From contig CACFAG010000006.1 in NCBI GenBank assembly GCA_902564235.1, positions 1 through 58,905 on the forward strand: a stretch of 58,905 bases of DNA, written 5' to 3'. Made by a program: the position numbers and the translations under genes. The notes beneath the pieces were generated by a model. That model was given only the letters and a program-made list of their open reading frames with translations. It searched no databases and was not told the origin of the DNA. This DNA is from an uncultured Prochlorococcus sp. Lineage in GTDB: Bacteria; Cyanobacteriota; Cyanobacteriia; PCC-6307; Cyanobiaceae. Shown here one piece after another: positions 1 through 8,700 of the stretch (positions are counted from its first letter, which is position 1; the number at the start of each line of letters is the position of its first letter).

Positions 1-32
1 TCAAAACGAAAATCTAAATCATCTTTTTAAAT

Positions 33-923
33 ATGTCTATTTCAACTAATTCACCATTAAAACTAAATAAATTTATTACAACTTCCAAAAACTTTACTTT
101 AGGATTAACTATTGCAATTTCATCATTATTTACTGGATCTTTAAAAGCAGAGGAAACTCCAGATTTATGTAAAGATGTTCTTGGTACTTTAGATTCAAGT
201 ACTGGAGCATACTCTAAATCGGCGACAGAAATAGCCTCAGATGGTACATATTTTTGTGCTGGTACACCCGACAGATTTGAGCTTGATATTTATGAGATGG
301 GTTTATGCACCTCAAATCCTATTACAGGTTCTCCAAAAGCATTTAGCAAAACAAATTGTGTAGAGTCTATGTCTACTTCAAGTGGCATAACAGCTGATTT
401 AGCAGGAACAACTGTTGATCTTCCATCAGCAGATACAAGACCTGCAAATAATACTTATACATATGCATATATAATTATTAAAAATACTTTTGGTTTAAAA
501 GGTAGTTTAAAAATTAGTGATGGATCAGGAGGAATTATTCAATACTGCTCTACATCAGATGGTTCAAGTACTAGTGCTGCCACATCCTGTACTCCAGTGA
601 ATCATACAGAGACTCTGACTTCTTTTGATAATACCTTTTCTCCCGATTTTGGTCCTGCAGAAATGCCTTCAGGAGGAGAGGTTTCTGCTATTTTGACGGA
701 TAATTCATTAGTAAGAGCTAGCTCTGAGGCAGGAGTGGAAAGACTCATTGCGGTATTTGCTACAAATGCAGGAACGCCAGTGGTTATTAATGACTCAGTA
801 TCTGGACTAGAAGTCGAATTACAAGTTACAGATGGAGGTTATGGGATTCAGTTCGATAGTAATTCTGGTGAAGTTGTTGATTTTGGATCCATGCCCTTTA
901 AACCAGTTTTTACAACTTACTAA
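33..923 (+). CDS. Secreted hypothetical protein, Cys-containing
   Basis: A 296-aa protein of unknown function. Its N-terminus has a basic/polar stretch, a hydrophobic segment (about residues 22-36) and an Ala-Glu-Glu junction near residue 40, which reads as a signal peptide. The mature part is rich in Ser, Thr and Gly, acidic, and contains scattered cysteines (for example around FCAGTPDRF, GLCTSN and TNCVES) that could form disulfides, so it probably acts in the periplasm or outside the cell. I recognise no catalytic motif; the pattern suggests a beta-rich surface or secreted protein. It converges with the type I secretion operon but lacks RTX repeats, so it is not an obvious cargo of that exporter. 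Confidence 0.7.
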   Translation: MSISTNSPLKLNKFITTSKNFTLGLTIAISSLFTGSLKAEETPDLCKDVLGTLDSSTGAYSKSATEIASDGTYFCAGTPDRFELDIYEMGLCTSNPITGSPKAFSKTNCVESMSTSSGITADLAGTTVDLPSADTRPANNTYTYAYIIIKNTFGLKGSLKISDGSGGIIQYCSTSDGSSTSAATSCTPVNHTETLTSFDNTFSPDFGPAEMPSGGEVSAILTDNSLVRASSEAGVERLIAVFATNAGTPVVINDSVSGLEVELQVTDGGYGIQFDSNSGEVVDFGSMPFKPVFTTY

Positions 924-952
924 ATAATAAAATTTGAACCTCATTAAGAGTT

Positions 953-1966
953 TTATCGATCCGACTTTATACCTCTTAAGGAATCAAAAGCTTGCCCAAT
1001 GGTATTTGTGATAATACTAATAACGGGTTTGTCCCGTACAATAATATTTGCCATAACACTTTGACCCGATCTAATCTTATATTTAATTCCTTCAACTTCC
1101 AAATACTGATTATCTAAAGTAATATATGCAGGAAATCTAGAAAAAGGATAAGTAGAATTAGCCTGCAAAACTTCCTCCCCTACAGATCTAATCCTCCCGT
1201 TTATTGATCCAAATTGAGTAAAAGGATATGCATCTACCCTAATTTCAGCTTCCATATTTGGAGAGACAAATCCAATATCAGAATTTGAAATAAATATTTT
1301 TGCTTCTAAGTCTCCTAAGGGGACAATTTTAAGTAATATCTCGCCAATAGAGGCTGCATATCCTTTGCTTGCTGGAATCAGATTAAATACTCGCCCATCA
1401 AGTGGTGCGCGTAAGTGGATTTTGGCAATTTCAATATTTAACTCCCTTATCCTTGACTCTACCTGAGCAATCGAGGCTTCTATTTCTTGAAGTTTATTTT
1501 CTTGCCTAAGGGCATCTAAAGTAGAAATTGCTCCTTCTAAAGCCAACTCTGATAATCGCTTATTAATTTTACTTTCTATTTCATAGCTTCTTTTTAAGCT
1601 CTTTAATTTATCATTGAGGCTCACTTTTTGGATAGTAAGAACTCTAGTGTCAAACTTTAGTAAAATTTGTCCTTTTTTTACAAAGTCCCCTTCTTCAACG
1701 GAAATTTCATCTATTAAACCAGAAATATTTGCCTTTATTGGACGTTCTGCACCAAACGCTTGTAATTCTCCCTTCGCTGTGACAACTTCATCAATACGGG
1801 CAACAAAAGCATAAATAAATCCAAATAAAACACTGCCTGAAATGGCAAGAAGTAAAACTCTACTCCAGAAGGGAGTTTGGCGATATTTAACTTCATTTAC
1901 TTTGTGAAGATCTAATTCATATCGATTTATAGTTTTGTTTGAGTTTGATATATTTTTTTTAACCAT
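953..1966 (-). CDS. HlyD-family membrane fusion protein (type I secretion adaptor)
   Basis: A 337-aa periplasmic adaptor expected to link the inner-membrane ABC exporter to an outer-membrane channel. It has a short cytoplasmic N-terminus, one membrane helix (about residues 36-58), a lipoyl/barrel-sandwich half reading GLIDEISVEEGDFVKKGQ, a short helical hairpin, the second half around HLRAPLDGRVF, and a C-terminal beta-barrel region. Its ATG overlaps the stop of the ABC exporter gene by one base (TAATG), so the two are probably translationally coupled. It is shorter than E. coli HlyD (about 478 aa) because the coiled-coil hairpin is short. No TolC-like gene lies nearby, so the outer-membrane partner must be elsewhere. 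Confidence 0.9.
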   Translation of the reverse strand: MVKKNISNSNKTINRYELDLHKVNEVKYRQTPFWSRVLLLAISGSVLFGFIYAFVARIDEVVTAKGELQAFGAERPIKANISGLIDEISVEEGDFVKKGQILLKFDTRVLTIQKVSLNDKLKSLKRSYEIESKINKRLSELALEGAISTLDALRQENKLQEIEASIAQVESRIRELNIEIAKIHLRAPLDGRVFNLIPASKGYAASIGEILLKIVPLGDLEAKIFISNSDIGFVSPNMEAEIRVDAYPFTQFGSINGRIRSVGEEVLQANSTYPFSRFPAYITLDNQYLEVEGIKYKIRSGQSVMANIIVRDKPVISIITNTIGQAFDSLRGIKSDR

Positions 1967-4932
1967 TAGGAATTCAGCTCCTGTTGCCTATAAAGAGTCG
2001 AATAGCTACCATTTAAAGACATTAATTCGAGATGAGATCCAATCTCAGCCAATACCCCTTCTTTAAGTAATAAGATTTGATCTGAATTACGCAAACTACT
2101 TAATCTATGAGTTATGAAAATTACAGTAATACCCTTATATGAATTTAATAGATTTTGAATTAAATTTTTCTCATTATTAATATCTAATGCACTAGTCGCC
2201 TCGTCTAAGATTAATAATCTAGGTTTTTTTATTATTGTTCTTGCTATAGCTATTCTTTGACGTTGTCCTCCTGATAGTCCAGTACCTCTTTCACCCACTA
2301 GAGTACTATAACCGGCTGGCAAAGATTGAATAAAATCATGCGCACATGTAATTTTTGCAGCTTCGACTATTTCCTCGAAAGAAGCTTCGGCTTTAGATAT
2401 GGCTATATTTTCTTGAATTGATCCCTCAAATAACAAACTATCCTGAGGAACTACACCTATTTGACGGCGTAAAGAGTAAAGGTCAAATTTAGAAATATCC
2501 ATTCCGTCAATGTTTATTGTTCCATCAATAGGATCAAATAATCTCGTCAATAACTTTATCAATGTACTTTTACCCGAACCACTTGTACCTACAACCCCTA
2601 CAAAGTTACCTTTTGGGATATTAAAACTTATATTTGTTAATTGAAGAGGACCTGTTGGTGTAAAACGAAAATTAACATTTTTATAAGAGATATTTCCTTT
2701 AATAGTTGGCATAGGAGGTAGATCCTGACCTTTTATCTCAATTTCTTCTTGATGATCTACGATGTCGGACAATCTTTCAAGTGATAGTGCTGTTTCTTGA
2801 AAATTTTGCCAAAGAGTCGCTAAACGAAGTAAGGGATTAGTTACATAACCTGACAAGATACGAAAAGCAATTAGTTGCCCTAGAGTCATCTTCCCTTGAA
2901 GTACAAGAATTGCCCCTACCCATATAACAATTAAGCCTGAAACTTGCTGAAGGAATTGATTTGTAGAAGAGGCCGCAGTACTTGTAAAAGTATTTTGAAA
3001 ACCTGTTTGAATCTGACGTCCGTAAAACTGCTCCCAACGCCATTCACTAGGCAATTCCATACCCTGACTTTTGACGGTTTCCATTCCCGATAAGATCTCA
3101 ACCAAATGACTTTGCACTTTAGCTTTAGCCTCTGCTTGGCGTCGTAGTTGATTGCGAATAATTGGAGAAACTCCAAAAGTTAATCCAATAAAGAAAGGAA
3201 TAACTGCAAGCGCCCATAAAGTTAAAGAAACCGAATAAGAGAGCATTACAGCTATATATAAAATGGAAAAAATTGAATCCAAAAAGACTGTAAGAGCTGT
3301 CCCAGTTAAAAAACTACGGATATTTTCAAGTTCACCTATACGACTACTAATTTCTCCAACAGGCCTTCGCGAGAAAAAATTTAGAGGCAAGCGAAATAAA
3401 TGATGAATAATTGAAGCCCCAAGTGATAAATCAATACGATTTGTTGTATCAGCAAATAAATAAGTTCTTAAAGCACCCAAAAGAGCTTGAGAAAAAGCCA
3501 TTACAACAAGTAACAACCCAAGAACATTAAGGCTCTTTATATTCCCTTGCGTTATCGCAGCATCAATTATTTGTTGAATTAGCAAAGGATTGAACAAAGC
3601 TAAAAGTTGAACAAAAAAACTGGCAATAACAACCTGAAAAAGAGTAGATTTATATTTTCGTATTGAAGGTATGAACCAACTTAATCCAAAACGTTTTTTT
3701 GGAGCATTTGGGTTCTTCTCTATGCAAAGTAACGCAAATTTATCGCCTTCCGGCTTTTCAAAGAATTTCTTACAAATAACCAATTCTTGATCTTTCAATG
3801 GATCGCTTACTAGTAACTTATTACGTTTCTCTTGCCAAATAACTTTTGGATGTCCATTAATTAATCCTATTGCAGGAAACGGCGCTCTTCTTAAAAGTTC
3901 TGGAGAACTTGGATTTAGAGGACAAGCTATTAATCCCATAAGATCACAAATTGCTGCAAGTTGAGGAGTATTAAGTTTATTCAGATCAACTCTTTTACCT
4001 TGATCTTCTAAAACTCTTCGATATAAATCTTTTCGGAAAGGTATATCATAAAAACGAGAAAGCATTCTCATGCATGCTAGGGTTTCATCAATAATTCCTG
4101 TACCCCGAAAATGAGGGAATAATCCATCATCGTGAAGTTTCCCAAACCAATCCCCTAATGCTTGGAACTCAAGTTGATATTGACTTGAACTTTGTAGTTC
4201 ATAATCTCTCTCCTCAATTTCAAACTCATCACTTTTTCCTCCTGAATCTTCTTTAAACAAAGGGGGCCAATTTTCTGGAAGTTGAATCAACCTTCCAGGC
4301 AATTTTCCTGTTACATTTATTTGATTTGAGAAATTAATTATTGAGCCATTTAATAATCCATCTATATTACAACTACTGACAAGAAACTTTCCTTCTTCTT
4401 TGAGTAGAACATTTCTACCGGGTTTTAATATCCTTAACTTAATAGATTTATTACATATTTCATTTAACCAAGATTTGAGCTTATTGGTATTATTCCCAAT
4501 TGATATATTACTAGCTTTTAATACTGAAAAAAGCTCCTGAATTTTAAGATCTTGAAAGTAATCAATGAAATCAGGATATTCTTCTAAGAGTTTAAATAAG
4601 TCTTCTGCTGGTAATAATTGACCTTTAGCCTTTGTTGAGGCTGCAAAAACTTGTCCAGTTACACCTCTTAAAATTTGTTCTCCACCAAATATTTCACCCT
4701 TTGAGAAACACTCCAAAGTAAACATTTGATCACTATCATCTAGCCCCAATAAGCGAAAAACTCCCTCTTGAACATAAACGATTCCTGATGCAAGTTTATC
4801 AAAATCATTAATTTGTTCTCCTGGCTGCAAAGATATTTGTTTTAAGTTGGCCATTAACTCCTTCTTTTTAGCCTCTGAAATACAAGAGAAGGGTTTAATA
4901 TCAAATATTGTTTGTGAAGATTTATTTTGCAT
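1966..4932 (-). CDS. Type I secretion ABC exporter with cNMP-binding and degenerate C39 domains
   Basis: A 988-aa inner-membrane exporter. Residues about 10-135 resemble a cyclic-nucleotide-binding domain. Residues about 255-395 resemble a C39 peptidase domain, but the usual catalytic Cys-Gly is replaced (DETLACMRML), so it is probably a non-cleaving C39-like domain as in HlyB. A six-helix ABC membrane domain follows (about 425-720), then the ATPase: Walker A GTSGSGKST (about 780), signature LSGGQRQRIA, Walker B LLILDEATSALD and H-loop THR. It sits between the PpiC-type gene (adjacent upstream) and the HlyD gene (overlapping downstream). The likely substrate is the RTX-type protein encoded at the head of the operon (inference). 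Possible control by a nucleotide ligand is also inference. Confidence 0.93.
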   Translation of the reverse strand: MQNKSSQTIFDIKPFSCISEAKKKELMANLKQISLQPGEQINDFDKLASGIVYVQEGVFRLLGLDDSDQMFTLECFSKGEIFGGEQILRGVTGQVFAASTKAKGQLLPAEDLFKLLEEYPDFIDYFQDLKIQELFSVLKASNISIGNNTNKLKSWLNEICNKSIKLRILKPGRNVLLKEEGKFLVSSCNIDGLLNGSIINFSNQINVTGKLPGRLIQLPENWPPLFKEDSGGKSDEFEIEERDYELQSSSQYQLEFQALGDWFGKLHDDGLFPHFRGTGIIDETLACMRMLSRFYDIPFRKDLYRRVLEDQGKRVDLNKLNTPQLAAICDLMGLIACPLNPSSPELLRRAPFPAIGLINGHPKVIWQEKRNKLLVSDPLKDQELVICKKFFEKPEGDKFALLCIEKNPNAPKKRFGLSWFIPSIRKYKSTLFQVVIASFFVQLLALFNPLLIQQIIDAAITQGNIKSLNVLGLLLVVMAFSQALLGALRTYLFADTTNRIDLSLGASIIHHLFRLPLNFFSRRPVGEISSRIGELENIRSFLTGTALTVFLDSIFSILYIAVMLSYSVSLTLWALAVIPFFIGLTFGVSPIIRNQLRRQAEAKAKVQSHLVEILSGMETVKSQGMELPSEWRWEQFYGRQIQTGFQNTFTSTAASSTNQFLQQVSGLIVIWVGAILVLQGKMTLGQLIAFRILSGYVTNPLLRLATLWQNFQETALSLERLSDIVDHQEEIEIKGQDLPPMPTIKGNISYKNVNFRFTPTGPLQLTNISFNIPKGNFVGVVGTSGSGKSTLIKLLTRLFDPIDGTINIDGMDISKFDLYSLRRQIGVVPQDSLLFEGSIQENIAISKAEASFEEIVEAAKITCAHDFIQSLPAGYSTLVGERGTGLSGGQRQRIAIARTIIKKPRLLILDEATSALDINNEKNLIQNLLNSYKGITVIFITHRLSSLRNSDQILLLKEGVLAEIGSHLELMSLNGSYSTLYRQQELNS

Positions 4933-5679
4933 TTAATTTTTAGTTTTTTCAGCAACCTCAATAGTTAGAGAAGAATTCAATAATTCAAAAATATGTTTTT
5001 CGCCAAGTTCTTTAGAGAGTCCTATCGCAATCTGATCATTCAATTCAGTGGTGTGAAGCTGCTCTAAGCGAACGACTACCCACCAGGAATTAATATTTTT
5101 TGGAGGCCAAAGCTGACCAGGTTGGCTTACCTGTAACAATCTTGCCAATGCACGATGAGGTTTACTCATTGAGACAGGTCCGATAAATCCTCCTGAACGT
5201 TTTTCGTCCCCTTCTGAATATTTAGAAGCAAGATCAGAAAATCTCGCTTCTTTTTCTTTAATCCTTATAAAAAGTTCATTTGCCAAATGTTTCGTTTTAA
5301 CGCGAATTATTGAATAGCTAACTTTATCTAAAAATTCTTTACGCTTAAGATAATAACTAGGTACAAAAGATTTAAATTTTAATACGCACCATCTTTCCCA
5401 ACACCAATTTCTTATTAATAATTCTTCCCACTCATTGTGGTTTAATTCATTATATTGCTGCCATTTCTTTAATGATTCATTTGAATTAATACCCTCCTTT
5501 CTGAGCCAATTCTCAATAATAGATTTTTTTGTTTCCTCACTAGGCTTCTCAACCTCTTCAATAAATTTATCAATAAGGACTTCTTTTTTTGCAATTTTAA
5601 GAATCCCCCATTTTTTTAATTGATCATTTGAGAATTCATACTGATGCTCAGATTCAAATTCCATATATTGATGAATCAA
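4933..5679 (-). CDS. PpiC/parvulin-type peptidyl-prolyl isomerase, secretion-linked
   Basis: A 248-aa protein. The C-terminal half (about 125-225) reads as a rotamase (PpiC) domain: RFSDLASKYSEGDEKRSGG, then GFIGPVSMSKPH and PGQLWPP, with the typical spacing to the final VVRLEQ strand. The N-terminal half is helical and charged. No signal peptide or membrane helix is visible, so it probably acts in the cytoplasm. Its stop is directly next to the exporter ATG, and it lies 38 bp downstream of the RTX-type gene. From that position it may hold or isomerise the large repeat protein before export (inference). The start is the first ATG; a second ATG five codons later is also possible. Confidence 0.82.
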   Translation of the reverse strand: MIHQYMEFESEHQYEFSNDQLKKWGILKIAKKEVLIDKFIEEVEKPSEETKKSIIENWLRKEGINSNESLKKWQQYNELNHNEWEELLIRNWCWERWCVLKFKSFVPSYYLKRKEFLDKVSYSIIRVKTKHLANELFIRIKEKEARFSDLASKYSEGDEKRSGGFIGPVSMSKPHRALARLLQVSQPGQLWPPKNINSWWVVVRLEQLHTTELNDQIAIGLSKELGEKHIFELLNSSLTIEVAEKTKN

Positions 5680-5717
5680 TTAAATACTATATTGATAATA
5701 TATTCCAGAGTTGTTTA

Positions 5718-8700
5718 TTAGGCCATCCAAATGTCTTTATCGCTATCTTCTAATTTTATATCCAAAATTTTACCTAAAAAGTCATTACCAGCAAATAATA
5801 ATGTGTCATCCTCTATAAATTTAGCCTTAATTGGATCAGAAACACCTATTGAAAGTTGATCTATCCCTAAACGAAAATCCGTAACTGTAGTAAAACCTTC
5901 ACCAGTACCTAAAACAAAAATATCATATCCAGAACCTCCATTTAATTCATTTTCACCTATTCCACCATTGAGAAGATCATCACCCTCCCCACCATTGAGA
6001 AGATCATCACCTAATCCTCCTAGGAGAGAATCTTTACCTTTTCCTCCATAAAGAAGATCGTTACCACCATTACCAATTAACGTATTAGAAAAATCATCAC
6101 CTTTTATTATATCTGCATTTTCGCTTCCCCTTACATTCTCAAAATTTCTAACTCTTGAAAGGTAAGATCCAATTCTTGGCAAATTATTTACTTTTAATGA
6201 TTCATTAGAAAGATCTATATCTAAATTAGCTATTTTTCCACCACCAGTTTGACCATCTATCCAATCATTATCTTTATTACTTGCGATAATTGTTTTATAG
6301 TAATCTCTTAAAGTATCATTCCCAAGGGAACCTTTATCAACCTTTCCACCTCTAATAAGGGTAATAGATTCTTCAAGTTGAGAGTAATCAATAACATCAT
6401 TTCCTTCCCCAAATATATAGGTATCGTTACCACCGCTTCCAATCATTAGATCATTGCCAGATCCTCCATTGAGAATGTCATTACCAGTTCCTCCGTCTAA
6501 CCTATCACCACCTGATCCTCCTTGTATAAAATCATTACCTGACCCTCCTTTTAAAACATCATTGCCTAATCCTCCTAGTAAAACATCATTACCTGATCCC
6601 CCTCTTAGAGAATCTCTACCTGTCCCGCCAAATATAAAATCTTTATCTGCGCCACCTTTCAAAACATCATTACCTGATCCTCCTTTTAAAACATCATTGC
6701 CTGATCCTCCTATTAGAGAGTCTCTACCTGTCCCACCGACTATAAAATCTTTACCTGATCCTCCATAAATTCTATCCCTACCGTTGTCGCCATAAAGTCT
6801 GTCATCAGAACTTCCAGCGGATATGAAGTCATTACCTGATCCTCCATAAATTTTAGATCTACCTCCTCCTCCAGTAATTATTATTCTGTCGTTTCCAGAA
6901 CCAGCATTTATTTTACTTTGATAAATATCTCCAGTTATATTTATAAGATCATTCCCAGAACCAGTACTGAGTCTTGTATCTAATAATCCTATAGAATGGT
7001 TAATCCCATCAGAAATTAAATTAAATTTATCATTACCATTTCCTGTTTTTATAAATGAGTTCTGAACACCAACTGCATATCCAAAATCAATTGAATTATT
7101 GTAAGCATATATATAGGATCCTTTTGATAACCCATCAAATTGATTTGAACCTCGATAAGCCCATTTATCTAAATATGAAGATGAATAGTCATAGCGCGAG
7201 TTTGAAGTTTCATAATTAGATTTTGCTTTATAGCCATCTAGACTAAAATATGAATATTTACTAGAATATTTTCCTTCATTGTGATATTTGTATCTGTAAG
7301 ACTTTGAATAACTACTATTTCCTTCAGAAGAAACAACTATATTAATTTTATCAGCCCCACTTCCTGAACTTAAATAACTATCTTGTAATCCAACTGCTTG
7401 CTCCGCTCCTGAAACATCAATAGATATCTGATCATTACCTCTTCCTGTTTTAATAGCTGAGTCTTTAAGGCCTATAGCATCTCCAGTTCGTTCTATAAAT
7501 TCATAACTATTACTATATTCATTATGCTGCAGGGTGATTTCGTTTTTATGAGCAAATCTACTTGCATTTGCATAAAGATAATTATTTTTATAACTGTAGG
7601 CTGAGAGTGAATCTTTTCGGTTAAGAATATAGCTGTTGCTATTTAATCCGGCACGAAGATTTAGATCTTGACCTGAATACTTACCAATTTGAAAATTTTT
7701 ATTTTCATAAGAAGATGAATAACCATAACCTCCAATAGATGTTACGTCTAAATCTATATTGTCATTACCAATCCCAGTTTTTAACAGAGAATCCTCTAAA
7801 CCAACAGCCTGTTGAGAACCAGAAATATCTAAATTAACCTTGTCATTACCAGGTCCTGTTGAAATTTTGGAATTTTTAACCCCTACAGCATCACCAAAAA
7901 GTTCGTAATAGTTATCTGAATAGGCATAAAAGTCTTTTTGTATATCAATATCGTTCTCACCCCTAGTTCTATACAGTCTTAAACCAAAGTTTTTATTTTG
8001 GTAGTTTGAGAATAAGTTTTGGTCTTGGTATGTTGAATTTTGGTAATGGTAATATTTGTTGAAATCGGAATATAAATATCTTTCAAATCCAGCCCACAAT
8101 CTATTAGAAAGACCAGAATAGTAGAAGCTTCTTTCACCATTAGACTCTACAGATATATTTAAATCATCATTTCCCCTCCCAGTTTTCAAAAGAGAATCCT
8201 CTAAACCAACAGCTTTTTCACCCCCTGATATATTTATATCTATGAGGTCTTTGCCTCTACCGACCCTTATATTTGAATCTTCAACTCCAATTGCAACACC
8301 ATAAGAAGAAGTTTCGGAATAAGATCTTGAATTTAGTTCATTTTGCCTATAGTCACTGGTTCTAGCGTTTAGATATCTATACGTTCCAAAATCTGATGAC
8401 GAATAAGAATCTGAATATTCATCTGAATAATAATTACTGTAGTAATTTGATTTGTATGTTGAAGATTCTCGTTTGTAATAATTTTTTATACCCGAGAAAT
8501 TATAAGTATTTGTATATCCATTTGTATAATTGTCAGCCTTATCAGCAACGACATTTATGTATAGTCTATCTTTACCCTTTTTGGTTCTAATATCTGAGTT
8601 TGAAAGGCCAATAGATAGATCGCCTGAGTCTACAGATAAATCAATAACATTATTGCCTTTTCCTAATTTTAAATAACTTGAATCAAAGCCAATGGCATTA

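Noticed and set aside
1966..4932. Exporter considered as a lanthipeptide/bacteriocin peptidase-transporter
   Set aside because: The C39-like domain lacks the catalytic Cys, no double-glycine leader peptide gene or LanM gene is near, and an RTX cargo gene heads the operon.
6454..6768. Rightward 104-aa ORF of Pro/Ser repeats (PDPPFKTSLPDPP type)
   Set aside because: It is the exact antisense of the RTX nonapeptide block; the repeat pattern and Pro richness are by-products of GGSGND codons.
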